Source: Microbacterium sp. 18062 (GTDB lineage Bacteria > Actinomycetota > Actinomycetes > Actinomycetales > Microbacteriaceae). From it: DNA of 64,000 bases. The stretch covers positions 1-64,000 of the forward strand of contig NZ_CACSKB010000019.1 in NCBI RefSeq assembly GCF_902706225.1. Reading direction: 5' to 3'. A model generated the notes under the pieces. That model saw only the letters and a list, made by a program, of their open reading frames with translations, had not been told where the DNA came from and searched no databases. Positions within the stretch are counted from its first letter, which is position 1; the number at the start of each line of letters is the position of its first letter. Of this stretch, positions 35,296-44,213 are shown piece by piece. The translations under genes were made by a program, and so were the position numbers.

Positions 35296-36146
35296 GCGCG
35301 GCTCCTGCCGGTCGCGGCGGTGCCCGATACGGCAGCTCCGGCACGACGGGCTCTGGCACGACAGCGTCCGGCGAGGCGGTGATGTCCCGGGCTCGCGATG
35401 ACGCGCAGACCGGGCGCGCAACTCCTCCAGTACGGCACTCGTACGGTGCCACGCCGCACGCAAGGCCCGCGTCGGAGGAGTCGCGCCCGGCCGGCTGGGT
35501 CGTCATCGTTCCGCTGAAGGCTGCGGCGGTCGGCAAGTCGCGCCTGCGCGAGAGCGGCCGGCCCGGCGACGTCCGCCAGGACGCTCCGCACGGCGACGAC
35601 GACGAGCAGCTGGTGCGCGCCATCGGTCTCGACACGGTCCAGGCGGCGAGCGCGGCCACATCCGTCACCCGCGTGATCGTCGTGACGGCGGATGCGGCGA
35701 CAGCTGCCGCGGCATCGACCCTGGCGGGCGTCGTCGTGGTGCCGGAGCCCGAGCCCCGGGGACTGAACGCGGCGATCGCGCTCGGCGCCGCGGCCGCGGG
35801 CGATGTGCCGCGGGCGGCGCTGCTCGGCGACCTGCCCGCGCTGCGCCCGGAGGACCTCGATGCGGCACTGGCGTCCGCCGCATCCGTCGAGCGCGCCGTC
35901 GTGGCGGATGCGGACGGCACCGGTTCCACCCTCGTGACCGCGCGGACGGGTGTCGCGTGGGCGACGGCGTTCGGCGCGGACTCCTTCGCCCGGCACCTCG
36001 CGCTCGGCTGCGTCGCGCTGGATGTGCCCGCCGGCTCGCGGCTGCGCCGCGACGTCGACATCGCCGATCAGCTCGCGGCCGCCGCATCCCTGGGTCTCGG
36101 CCCCCGCACGTCCGCCCTGCTCGGCACGCTCCGCCAGGGACCCTGA
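35292..36146 (+). CDS. cofC: Phospholactate/PEP guanylyltransferase CofC (FbiD)
   Basis: A nucleotidyltransferase that activates 2-phospho-L-lactate or phosphoenolpyruvate with GTP for F420 synthesis. The core begins near residue 68: GWVVIVPLKAAAVGKSRLRE, then GLNAAIALG, LLGDLPALRPEDL and ADADGTGSTL. The GTG at 35292 overlaps the fgd stop (GTGA), giving 284 residues. The first ~65 residues are outside the family core and encode a palindromic repeat (35410-35490). A later ATG at 35382 would shorten but not remove this region. Confidence 0.88.
   Translation: MSAAPAGRGGARYGSSGTTGSGTTASGEAVMSRARDDAQTGRATPPVRHSYGATPHARPASEESRPAGWVVIVPLKAAAVGKSRLRESGRPGDVRQDAPHGDDDEQLVRAIGLDTVQAASAATSVTRVIVVTADAATAAAASTLAGVVVVPEPEPRGLNAAIALGAAAAGDVPRAALLGDLPALRPEDLDAALASAASVERAVVADADGTGSTLVTARTGVAWATAFGADSFARHLALGCVALDVPAGSRLRRDVDIADQLAAAASLGLGPRTSALLGTLRQGP
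35410..35490. repeat. Palindromic element inside the cofC 5' region
   Basis: The left arm CCGGGCGCGCAACTCCTCC (35410-35428) pairs with GGAGGAGTCGCGCCCGG (35474-35490) with one 2-nt bulge. An inner GGCAC / GTGCC pair lies between. Its GCGCAACTCC word is shared with 12509. It ends just before the codons of the conserved CofC core. Confidence 0.7.
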
Positions 36147-36166
36147 GAAGCTGACCCGACCCGGCC

Positions 36167-36264
36167 GTGCGTAACTCATGACATCTGAGGCGGGCACCAT
36201 GAGCCGGCCGGGGAATCCCGCGGTTGCGCTCGAACGTCGCCACCGGATGTCATGGGTTCTGCAC
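36167..36264. repeat. Palindromic element after cofC
   Basis: The left arm GTGCGTAACTCATGACATC (36167-36185) pairs with GATGTCATGGGTTCTGCAC (36246-36264) with a few mismatches. It is a sister of the elements at 29483 and 31433. It lies between the convergent cofC and TauE genes, where it could act as a transcription barrier. Confidence 0.7.
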
Positions 36265-36343
36265 ACGATCCGGGCGGAACGAGCCCGCCATCCCGCGGAG
36301 AGCCCCGCCGCAGCGCTGAGAAGCCGGCCCGACCCGACCCCGC

Positions 36344-37081
36344 TCAGACCAGCAGGTACACCGCGCCGACCACGGTGAACCCGATCACCAGGCGCTCGAA
36401 CAGGCGCTGGTCCAAGCGCCCCGCCAGCCAGCGGCCCGCCAGCGCGCCGAGCACGACCAGCGGCACGAGCACGAGGTCCAGCAGCAGTCCGGGCGGGGTG
36501 ATGAGGCCGAGCCCAATCGAGAACGGCAGCTTGCTGAGGTTCACGAGGGCGAAGAACCAGGCGGCGGTGCCGAGGAACCTCTTCACCTCGAAGCGGGCGG
36601 CGATGAAGTACATCGACATCACCGGTCCCGCGGCGTTGGCGACCATGGTCGTGAACCCGGCAAGTGCCCCGTAGGTCGCCGTGCTCGCCGGATGCATGCG
36701 CTCGGCGATGACCGCTGCGGCGCGGCGACGCAGGAGCGTGACGGCGATGACGACGAGCAGGATGATGCCGATGACGCGCTTGACCCACGCGTCGTCGGCG
36801 AGGGCGAGGAAGACGGCGCCCAGCACGAGCCCCACGACGACCGCCGGAGCGAGGCGCAGCAGCGCGCGGAGGTCCGCGTGCCGGCGGTAGGCGGTGACGG
36901 CGAAGACGTCGGCGACCAGCAGCAGGAGCAGCAGCGCGCCGGTCGACTGCCGCGCCGGCAGCACGGCGGCGAAGATCGCCACCGCGACCGTCGTGGCCCC
37001 CGGGATCGCCGTCTTCGAGAGACCCACGATCATCGCGGCCACGGCGAGGAGCACCCACCCGGATGCCGCGAGCTCGGGCAC
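36344..37081 (-). CDS. TauE/SafE family permease
   Basis: A 245-residue membrane protein with seven or eight hydrophobic helices in two related halves. Motifs are MIVGLSKTAIPGATTVAVAI near the N-terminus and a related GALAGFTTMVANAAGPVMSM in the second half. The family exports sulfite, sulfoacetate or other organic anions. The GTG start is one base after the cofD stop, so the two are co-transcribed. That neighbourhood is curious, but no direct link to F420 is known to me. Confidence 0.88.
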   Translation of the reverse strand: MPELAASGWVLLAVAAMIVGLSKTAIPGATTVAVAIFAAVLPARQSTGALLLLLLVADVFAVTAYRRHADLRALLRLAPAVVVGLVLGAVFLALADDAWVKRVIGIILLVVIAVTLLRRRAAAVIAERMHPASTATYGALAGFTTMVANAAGPVMSMYFIAARFEVKRFLGTAAWFFALVNLSKLPFSIGLGLITPPGLLLDLVLVPLVVLGALAGRWLAGRLDQRLFERLVIGFTVVGAVYLLV

Positions 37082-37082
37082 G

Positions 37083-38045
37083 TCAGAGCGCCAGGGCCGT
37101 CTCGGCGATCGCCGCCGACGCGTCCACGTCGGTCATCCACAGCGGCGCCACGACCGCACGGATGCCGAGCGCGTCGACGGATGCGGCGGCCGCGGCGTCC
37201 TCCTCGGCTACCAGCCAGGCGTCCAGCACGCCGCCGTCGGCGCGGGCGCCGTAGTGGGCGGCGACCGCGCCGGCGCTCGTGTCGACACCGATCGCGGTGA
37301 GGCAGACATCCGCCATGCCGCGGACGACTCGGCCGCCGATGACGGGCGAGACGCCGACCACCTGCGCCGGCGTCGTGCTCAGCGCCTCGCGGATGCCGGG
37401 AACCGCGAGGATCGGCCCGATCGACACGACGGGATTCGACGGGGCGATCAGCACGATGTCCGCATTCGCGATCGCCTCACCGACGCCCGGGGCGGGGACG
37501 GCGGCCTCGATCCCGGGACTCTCGAACGCGACGGGCGCGAGGCCGGCGCGGTGACGGGTCCACCACTCCTGGAAGTGCAGGCGCGAGCCATCGGCCATCA
37601 CCACGTGCGTGTCGACCTCGGTGTCGGTCATCGGCAGCATCCGGATGCCGAGGTGCCAGCGCCGCGAGAGGCGTTCCACGACATGGGTGACCGTGAGTCC
37701 GTCGCGCAGCCATCCGGTGCGGGCGAGGTGGGTGCCGAGGTCGAGGTCGCCGAGGGTGAACCACGGCCAGCCCGCGCCCCAGGCCTGCAGCTCCTCGTTG
37801 ACGCGCTCCGTGTCGCCCGCGCGGCCCCAGCCGCGCTGCGTGTCGTTGACCCCCGCGAGCGCGTAGAGCACCGAGTCGACGTCGGGCTGCAGCCGTACGC
37901 CGCTGAGCCACAGGTCATCGCCCGTGTTGACGATGACCGTCGCCTGCGGTGCGCCTGCCCGCGCGAGGGCCTCGCGCACACCGAGGGTGAACTTGGCCCC
38001 GCCGACACCGCCGGCGAGCACGACGACGCGGGGCACTGAGGTCAT
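37083..38045 (-). CDS. cofD: 2-phospho-L-lactate transferase CofD (FbiA)
   Basis: A 320-residue enzyme that joins the activated phospholactate/PEP from CofC to Fo, giving (dehydro-)F420-0. It has the N-terminal motif VVVLAGGVGGAKFTLG, the NTGDDLWLSGVRLQPDVDSV block, TLGDLDLGTHLAR, and IAPSNPVVSIGPILAVPG. These are diagnostic and give normal length. The ATG lies six bases after TAGGCT. CofE/FbiB, the glutamyl ligase, is not in this window. Confidence 0.96.
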   Translation of the reverse strand: MTSVPRVVVLAGGVGGAKFTLGVREALARAGAPQATVIVNTGDDLWLSGVRLQPDVDSVLYALAGVNDTQRGWGRAGDTERVNEELQAWGAGWPWFTLGDLDLGTHLARTGWLRDGLTVTHVVERLSRRWHLGIRMLPMTDTEVDTHVVMADGSRLHFQEWWTRHRAGLAPVAFESPGIEAAVPAPGVGEAIANADIVLIAPSNPVVSIGPILAVPGIREALSTTPAQVVGVSPVIGGRVVRGMADVCLTAIGVDTSAGAVAAHYGARADGGVLDAWLVAEEDAAAAASVDALGIRAVVAPLWMTDVDASAAIAETALAL

Positions 38046-38051
38046 CCCGTC

Positions 38052-38057
38052 AGCCTA
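38052..38057 (-). promoter_or_regulatory. Putative -10 box of cofD
   Basis: TAGGCT on the minus strand, followed by exactly six bases and ATG. There is no Shine-Dalgarno sequence, so the mRNA is probably leaderless. Confidence 0.5.
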
Positions 38058-38199
38058 TGCCCCGCCGCATCCGAGCCGTTCCGACGGGTTCTCCGCAGCC
38101 GGTGACGATGCTTCGGACACTGGCCGCGGTGTCGTACCGATCCACCCCGCTGACCGGCGCGCCGTCGGGACCATGGGTTCCAACCGCCCGCCGCCGGCC

Positions 38200-41100
38200 T
38201 CAGTCCACGAGCGAGCGGATGTCCTCGGCGCTCAGCGCACCCGTTCCGAGCTCCTGCTCGCCGCCGTCGAGCACCCGCTCGAACAGCTGCGCCTTGGACT
38301 CCTTCAGCGCGATCACCTTCTGCTCGATCGTGTCGCGGGCGACCAGCCGGTAGACGATCACCGGGCGGGTCTGCCCGATGCGGTGCGCCCGGTCGATCGC
38401 CTGCTCCTCGACGGCGGGGTTCCACCACGGGTCGAGCAGCACGACGTAGTCGGCCTCGACGAGGTTCAGGCCGAAGCCGCCCGCCTTCAGCGAGATGAAG
38501 AACGTGGACGCCTCACCCTGCCGGAACCCGTCGATCACCCGCTGCCGGCCGGTCGTCGAGCCATCCAGATAGACGTGCGCGATGCCGGCTGCATCCGCCC
38601 GGGCGCGCGCTGCGGCGAGGAACCGCGTGAACTGGCTGAGCACCAGCACGCGGTGGCCCTCGGCGGTCGCCTCGGCGAGGAGATCGATCAGGGCGTCGAG
38701 CTTCGCCGACGGCGCCTCGCCCTCGTCGACCAGAGCCGGGTCGAGCGCGAGCTGGCGCAGCAGCGTCAGCGAGCGGAAGATCTGGAACCGGTTCGCCTGC
38801 ACGTCGTCGACCAGTCCCAGCAGCTTCTGCCGCTCGCGCTGGAAGCGCCGCTCGTAGAGATGGCGATGCGCCGGATGCAGGTCGACCTCGAGGATCTTCT
38901 CCTGTTTGGGCGGCAGATCGGCCGCGACGACCTCCTTGGTGCGCCGGAGCAGGAACGGGCGCAGGCGCCGCCGCAGCACGCCGAGTCGTTCGGCGTCGCC
39001 CTGCTTCTCGATCGGGGTGCGGTAGAACTCGGTGAACTGCGTCTTCGAGCCGAGCAGGCCCGGCGCGACGAGGGAGGCCAGTGCCCACAGCTCCAGCAGG
39101 TTGTTCTCCATCGGCGTGCCGGTGATCGCCAGCGTGAACGGAGCGCCCAGCATCCGAGCGGCGCGATAGCCCTGGGAGGTGTGGTTCTTGATCTGCTGGG
39201 CCTCGTCGAGGATCAGCCCCGACCATTCGAGACCGCGATAGTCCTCCTGCTCGATGCGGAACAGCGCATAGCTGGTGACGACGACGTGCGCGCCGGCCAC
39301 GGCCTCGGCGAGGGCGACGCCGCGCCGGGACTCGGCCGTGGTCACCGTGACCACCCGCAGCCCCGGGGCGAATCGAGCGCACTCGCTCGCCCAGTTGCCC
39401 ACCACGCTCGTCGGCGCGACGATGAGGAACGGAGCCATGGCGGGGTCCTCGCTGCGCGCCTGCTCCATCATCGCGATGGCCTGCACCGTCTTGCCGAGCC
39501 CCATGTCGTCGGCCAGGATGCCGCCGAGCCCGTTCACCCGGAGGAAGTGCAACCACGCCAGCCCCTCGTGCTGGTACTCGCGGAGGGTCGCGTCGAGCCC
39601 CGAAGGCGGCGGAACGGGCTGCAGCACCGCGGCGTCCGACAGGCTCCGCACCCGCAGCCACCACTCGGCCTCCTGAGCCGCCACGATGCCGAGCTCGACC
39701 AGCTCCTCCCACAGATCCAGGCTGTAGCGGCTGACCCGCAGCCTGTCGACCGGCCGATCGCTCAGCATCCGGGCCTCGTCGACGATCGCGCGCAGCCGCC
39801 CCAGCTCGGGCGCGTCGAGCGGGAAGTACACGCCGCTCGGCAGCACGAAGATGGGATCCTGGAGGGTGAGCGCGGTGAACAGGGCGGAGAAGTCGACCTC
39901 TTCGCCGCCGACCGTCACCGTGACGTGCAGGTCGAACCAGTCGGTGCCGTCGTCGGCGCCGGTGCGGAGCGCGACGACCGGCGCCTCGCCTGCGGCCCGG
40001 TAGTCGGTGAGCTCGCCCGCGTCGACGACCCGGAGTCCCTCGATCTCGCGCAGGCGCGGCAGCACCTCGGCGACGAACAGCACCGCCTGCGCGCCGCGGA
40101 GGGCGGTGCCGGGCCCGATTCCGGCGGCATCCGCCGGCGAACCGGCCGGAAGCAGCGTCGCACCGGCGTCGCCGAGGACATCTCGCACGGCACGCAGGAG
40201 GGCGGCCTCGCGCGCCCGATCGGCTCGTCCGAGCACGGCGCTGCGGTCCCAGCGCCACGACAGCAGGGCCTCTTGCGCACTGTGCGCGACGCGCAGTTCG
40301 AGCACGCTCGTCGGCCGCTCGGGCACGGCGAACGTGCCGTCGGCGGACTCGACGGGAACGACCGCCTGCAGCCGGGGCAGATAGTCGCGCACGAACGGCT
40401 CGATGTCGTCGCTGCCGACGGTGACCGCGCCCTTGCGGGAGAGCAGCTTGCGGGCGGCGGCGGGCACCGGCTCCGAGAGCGGCAGCAGCGTGATCCGCTC
40501 GGCGGGGCCGTCGCGATCGTCGACGTACGCGACGGCCACCGCCGGATCGCCCACGAGCCACCGCGGCTGCTGCGCGATCTCGGCGGGGACGCCGGCGAAG
40601 GAGGCCGCCATCCGCAGCCCGGCCTTGCGCGCGCCGAGGTCGACCCGCGCCTGCACGGGCGTGTCGGAGAGCACGACCGGATGCTGCGCCCGCGCCGCCG
40701 AGACGAAGGGCACGCCCGCCTGCTCGATGAGGCGCAGCTGCGGCCACAGCGCGCTCGAGGGCACGTCGTCGAGCGGGAGCCACTCCTGCTCCCGCCCGTA
40801 CCAGCCGTACAGCGACGACGCGCTCGAGAGCCGGTGCAGCGTCTCGAGCTGCGTGACCGCCTCCTCGGCGGCATCGAGTCGGTCGAGCCGCCCCCAGGAC
40901 GCCTGCCCCTTGATCCACGCACCGCGTGCACCACGCACACCGGGTCGCGCCGTGAGCCGCAGCACCCGCCGCCGATCGCCGTTCCACGCGGTGGTCGAGG
41001 ACTGCCGCACAGACAGGAACAGGCACAGCTCGGCCGCGCCGGAGCCGGGCTCGTCGAGCAGGAGGTCGTCGAGCGCGACCTGCCAGGCCGGCATCGGCTG

Positions 41101-41412
41101 CGGCGCCCGCTGCGGGGCGGCGAGCTCCTCGAACACGACGAGCAGTGCTGCGGCGGTGTGCGGGCAGGCGGGCGCACGGCCGCAGGAGCACCAGGTGTCG
41201 ACCTCGCCCGCCGCGCGCGAGTCCAGCGACAGCGAGACCTCGTTCACCGCGTCGGAGGCCAGCACGTCGACCGAGACGACGAGGCGAGGACCGGTCTGCT
41301 GCGCATCGACGACGTCGACGCCGCCCGAGGTCACGATCCGCAGCGCCTCGTGCATCACGGCCGGAGGCGCGATCGCCGCCACCGCACTCCAGATCTGCGC
41401 GTCCACCACCAT
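38200..41412 (-). CDS. SWIM zinc finger SNF2-family helicase
   Basis: A 1070-residue ATP-dependent DNA translocase of the bacterial SNF2/RapA group. A SWIM zinc site sits at Cys75-x-Cys77 ... Cys83-x-His85 (TWCSCGRAPACPH). A ~500-residue middle region (the bacterial SNF2-associated part) precedes the motor. Motif I is GGILADDMGLGKTVQAIAMM near residue 637, and motif II is LILDEAQQIKN. The C-terminal half has VLSQFTRFLAAAR, LKAGGFGLNLVEADYVVLLD and DRAHRIGQTRPV. Proposed roles in the family are transcription recycling or DNA repair. It is monocistronic. Confidence 0.92.
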   Translation of the reverse strand: MVVDAQIWSAVAAIAPPAVMHEALRIVTSGGVDVVDAQQTGPRLVVSVDVLASDAVNEVSLSLDSRAAGEVDTWCSCGRAPACPHTAAALLVVFEELAAPQRAPQPMPAWQVALDDLLLDEPGSGAAELCLFLSVRQSSTTAWNGDRRRVLRLTARPGVRGARGAWIKGQASWGRLDRLDAAEEAVTQLETLHRLSSASSLYGWYGREQEWLPLDDVPSSALWPQLRLIEQAGVPFVSAARAQHPVVLSDTPVQARVDLGARKAGLRMAASFAGVPAEIAQQPRWLVGDPAVAVAYVDDRDGPAERITLLPLSEPVPAAARKLLSRKGAVTVGSDDIEPFVRDYLPRLQAVVPVESADGTFAVPERPTSVLELRVAHSAQEALLSWRWDRSAVLGRADRAREAALLRAVRDVLGDAGATLLPAGSPADAAGIGPGTALRGAQAVLFVAEVLPRLREIEGLRVVDAGELTDYRAAGEAPVVALRTGADDGTDWFDLHVTVTVGGEEVDFSALFTALTLQDPIFVLPSGVYFPLDAPELGRLRAIVDEARMLSDRPVDRLRVSRYSLDLWEELVELGIVAAQEAEWWLRVRSLSDAAVLQPVPPPSGLDATLREYQHEGLAWLHFLRVNGLGGILADDMGLGKTVQAIAMMEQARSEDPAMAPFLIVAPTSVVGNWASECARFAPGLRVVTVTTAESRRGVALAEAVAGAHVVVTSYALFRIEQEDYRGLEWSGLILDEAQQIKNHTSQGYRAARMLGAPFTLAITGTPMENNLLELWALASLVAPGLLGSKTQFTEFYRTPIEKQGDAERLGVLRRRLRPFLLRRTKEVVAADLPPKQEKILEVDLHPAHRHLYERRFQRERQKLLGLVDDVQANRFQIFRSLTLLRQLALDPALVDEGEAPSAKLDALIDLLAEATAEGHRVLVLSQFTRFLAAARARADAAGIAHVYLDGSTTGRQRVIDGFRQGEASTFFISLKAGGFGLNLVEADYVVLLDPWWNPAVEEQAIDRAHRIGQTRPVIVYRLVARDTIEQKVIALKESKAQLFERVLDGGEQELGTGALSAEDIRSLVD

Positions 41413-41667
41413 GCCCGCCTTCCCCGGTTCACCGGTCGCTGTCTCCTGGCACGCCGTCCGTCGTTCGCCGGCGAAGCTCAGCCGCTGCTCCGCCTCGGTC
41501 GCTCGACGCCCGCCCGCTTCGACCGTGCCTCTCTCCCGCCGAGCGAGATCCTCTCATCATGCTCCGACATCGCGGTCCGGCGAGCGCAGCCTCCCCACCG
41601 GCCGTCTCTCCGGATCGGCCTCCCGTGGCCGTGCGGACGCGTCATCGGGGCCCCGAACACCCAGCCG

Positions 41668-42993
41668 TCACGCCCGCTCGACGCGGGCCGCGGCGCGGGC
41701 GGCGCCGGGAAGCGCCTCCAGCACCCGGGCGAGCGCATCGTCGTCGTGCGCGGCCGTGAGGAACCACGCCTCGTACACGCTCGGCGGCAGCGAGACTCCG
41801 GCGTCGAGCATCGCGTGGAAGAACGCGGGGTAGCGCCAGGCCTCCTGCGTCGTCGCCTCGGCATAGGTGCGGGGCGCCTCCGGCAGGAACGCGACGCCGA
41901 ACAGCGACCCCGCGCGCGGCACGCTGTGCGCGACGCCGGCGATCGCGAGCGATCCCGACAGCGCCGTCGCGAGAGCGGATGCGGCCGCATCGACCCGCGC
42001 GTAGACCTCGGGCGTCGCGAGCCGCAGCGTCGCGAGGCCGGCGGCGACCGACAGCGGGTTCCCGGACAGCGTCCCGGCCTGATAGACCGGGCCGAGCGGG
42101 GCCAGGGCGTCCATCACGTCGGCGCGGCCGCCGAGCGCCGCCAGCGGCATCCCGCCGCCGACGACCTTGCCGAACGTGACGATGTCGGGCGTGTAGAGCT
42201 CGCCCGCCTCCTGCTGCAGCCCCCAGAAGCCGGCGGGGTGCACGCGGAACCCGGTGAGCACCTCGTCGAGGATGAGCAGCGCCCCGTGGGCGTGCGCGAT
42301 CTCGGCGAGGGCGGCATTGAAGCCCGGATCGGGCGGCACGACGCCCATGTTGGCGGCGGCGGCCTCGACGATGACGGCGGCGATGCGGTCGCCGTGCACC
42401 GCGAAGACCTCGTGCACCTGGTCGAGGTCGTTGTAGTCGACGACGAGGGTCTGCGCCGCGATCGGCGCGGGCACCCCCGCCGAGCCCGGCAGCGCGAGCG
42501 TCGCGACGCCCGAGCCCGCCGCGGCGAGCAGGCCGTCGGAGTGCCCGTGGTAGTGCCCTGCGAACTTCACCAGCAGGTCCCGGCCGGTGTGGCCGCGCGC
42601 GAGACGGATCGCGGTCATCGTCGCCTCGGTGCCGGTCGACACGAGCCGCACGCGCTCGACGGGTGCGGCGTCGCCGACCCGCACGCGCTCGGCGATCAGG
42701 GCGGCGAGCTCGATCTCGGCCTCCGTGGGGGCGCCGAACGAGAGGCCGCGGGATGCCGCGTCCTGCACGGCGGCGACGATCTCGGGGTGCGCGTGGCCGA
42801 GGAGCGCGGGGCCCCACGACGCGACGAGGTCGACGTAGCGGTTGCCGGCGGCATCCGTCACGTACGCCCCCTGCGCCGACGCCAGGAACCGCGGCGCGCC
42901 GCCGACCGACCCGTACGCGCGCACCGGCGAGTTCACCCCGCCCGGGATGACCTCGCGGGCCCGGTCGAACAGCTCATCGTTGCGGTCGCTCAT
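41668..42993 (-). CDS. hemL: Glutamate-1-semialdehyde 2,1-aminomutase
   Basis: A 441-residue PLP enzyme that turns glutamate-1-semialdehyde into 5-aminolevulinate, the second C5-pathway step of heme synthesis. Family marks are [37 protein letters not shown] and the PLP-Lys in [19 protein letters not shown] chose the ATG at 42993 because GGGAG lies eight bases upstream; an in-frame GTG at 43002 is less well placed. A 17-nt tandem repeat lies just upstream. It is downstream of hemB on the same strand, separated by a palindromic element. Confidence 0.95.
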   Translation of the reverse strand: MSDRNDELFDRAREVIPGGVNSPVRAYGSVGGAPRFLASAQGAYVTDAAGNRYVDLVASWGPALLGHAHPEIVAAVQDAASRGLSFGAPTEAEIELAALIAERVRVGDAAPVERVRLVSTGTEATMTAIRLARGHTGRDLLVKFAGHYHGHSDGLLAAAGSGVATLALPGSAGVPAPIAAQTLVVDYNDLDQVHEVFAVHGDRIAAVIVEAAAANMGVVPPDPGFNAALAEIAHAHGALLILDEVLTGFRVHPAGFWGLQQEAGELYTPDIVTFGKVVGGGMPLAALGGRADVMDALAPLGPVYQAGTLSGNPLSVAAGLATLRLATPEVYARVDAAASALATALSGSLAIAGVAHSVPRAGSLFGVAFLPEAPRTYAEATTQEAWRYPAFFHAMLDAGVSLPPSVYEAWFLTAAHDDDALARVLEALPGAARAAARVERA

Positions 42994-43007
42994 GCAGAAC
43001 ACTCCCT

Positions 43008-43048
43008 CTTACGCTTGTCACGCTCTTACGCTTGTCACGCTCTTACGG
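43008..43048 (-). repeat. 17-nt tandem repeat upstream of hemL
   Basis: CTTACGCTTGTCACGCT occurs twice without a gap (43008-43024 and 43025-43041), then starts a third time (43042-43048). On the hemL strand each unit carries TAAGAG. The position, 15 nt before the hemL start, could make it a regulator-binding array or a promoter duplication. Confidence 0.75.
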
Positions 43049-43102
43049 CATCTTGCGCCCCGCCCGCGCCGCCACGTCCCGGCCGCGGGTTGTCGCAGAG
43101 GA

Positions 43103-43175
43103 CCGCGAGACTGCACGTGGGCGCCGAGACAGCGGGGTACACCCACAGTCTCGGCGCCCCGGTGCGGTCTCGCGG
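43103..43175. repeat. Nested palindromic element between hemB and hemL
   Basis: The outer arms CCGCGAGACTGCAC (43103-43116) and GTGCGGTCTCGCGG (43162-43175) differ at one pair. The inner arms GGCGCCGAGAC (43120-43130) and GTCTCGGCGCC (43148-43158) are perfect. It is nearly the same as the element at 21078-21150, including its 73-nt size. Confidence 0.82.
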
Positions 43176-43241
43176 ACAAAACCGGCCCGAACCCGCCCGC
43201 CGGTCGCACCCCCGGCACGGCCGACCCGTGCCGCCGCGGGC

Positions 43242-44213
43242 TCACAGCCAGGCGGCGGCCTCGGCGGCCCAGTAGGTGAGCACCGCGTCGGCGCCGGCGC
43301 GACGGATGCCGACGAGCGACTCGAGGATCGCCCCCCGCCGGTCGATCCAGCCGTGGGCGGCCGCGGCCTCGACCATCGCGTACTCCCCCGACACCTGATA
43401 CGCCCACACCGGCACGTCGACTGCCGCGCGCACGTCGGCGAGCACGTCGAGGTACGGCATCGCGGGCTTGACCATGACGATGTCCGCGCCCTCGTCCACA
43501 TCCGCCACGGCCTCCCGCACGCCCTCGCGGGCGTTCGCGGGATCGAGCTGGTACGTGCGCCGGTCGCCTGTCAGCTGCGAGTCGACCGCCTCGCGGAACG
43601 GTCCGTAGAAGGCCCCCGCGTACTTCGCCGCGTATGCCAGCAGGATGGTGCCGGTGTGACCGGCGTCGTCGAGCGCGGCGCGCACGTGTGCGACCTGGCC
43701 GTCCATCATCCCGGACAGCCCCAGCAGGTGCGATCCCGCCTCGGCCTGCGCGATGGCCATCGCGCCGTAGCGCTCGAGCGTCGCATCGTTGTCGACGGAT
43801 CCGCCAGCGCCCAGCACGCCGCAGTGCCCGTGGTCGGTGAACTCGTCGAGGCACAGATCGGTCTGCACCACGAGCGCATCGCCCACCTCGGCGACGACCG
43901 CGCGGGTCGCGACGTTGAGGATCCCCTCCGGGTCGTCGGCGCCCGAGCCGATCGCATCGCGCACCGCGGGCACGCCGAACAGCATGATGCCGCCGATCCC
44001 GGATGCGGCCACATCCGCCGCCGCCCGGCGCAGCGAGTCGAGCGAGTGCTGCACGACGCCGGGCATCGACCCGATCGGGACCCGCTCGGTCAGCCCCTCG
44101 CGCACGAAGGCGGGCAGGACGAGCTGCGCGGGCACGAGGTGCGTCTCGCGCACGAGGCGGCGCACCGCCGGCGACTGCCGGAGGCGTCGCGGGCGATGGG
44201 TCGGAAAGCTCAC
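43242..44213 (-). CDS. hemB: Delta-aminolevulinic acid dehydratase (porphobilinogen synthase)
   Basis: A 323-residue enzyme that condenses two 5-aminolevulinates into porphobilinogen. Active-site lysines lie in [19 protein letters not shown] and [14 protein letters not shown]. The metal-site region reads [14 protein letters not shown] (Cys121, Asp123, Cys131), which is intermediate between the three-Cys zinc type and the Asp-rich magnesium type. The GTG start overlaps the hemD stop (GTGA). The length is normal. Confidence 0.95.
   Translation of the reverse strand: MSFPTHRPRRLRQSPAVRRLVRETHLVPAQLVLPAFVREGLTERVPIGSMPGVVQHSLDSLRRAAADVAASGIGGIMLFGVPAVRDAIGSGADDPEGILNVATRAVVAEVGDALVVQTDLCLDEFTDHGHCGVLGAGGSVDNDATLERYGAMAIAQAEAGSHLLGLSGMMDGQVAHVRAALDDAGHTGTILLAYAAKYAGAFYGPFREAVDSQLTGDRRTYQLDPANAREGVREAVADVDEGADIVMVKPAMPYLDVLADVRAAVDVPVWAYQVSGEYAMVEAAAAHGWIDRRGAILESLVGIRRAGADAVLTYWAAEAAAWL

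Noticed and set aside
41413-41667. A gene in the gap between the helicase and hemL
   Set aside because: The short frames there have no ribosome site and only low-complexity products. Weak resemblance to the dispersed TCGCTCGACGC-type repeat is all I see.
37924-43275. A 1783-codon open frame on the plus strand
   Set aside because: It runs antisense through cofD, the SNF2 helicase and hemL. Its product is Arg/His/Asp/Gln-rich with no domain, as expected from the reverse frame of high-GC genes.
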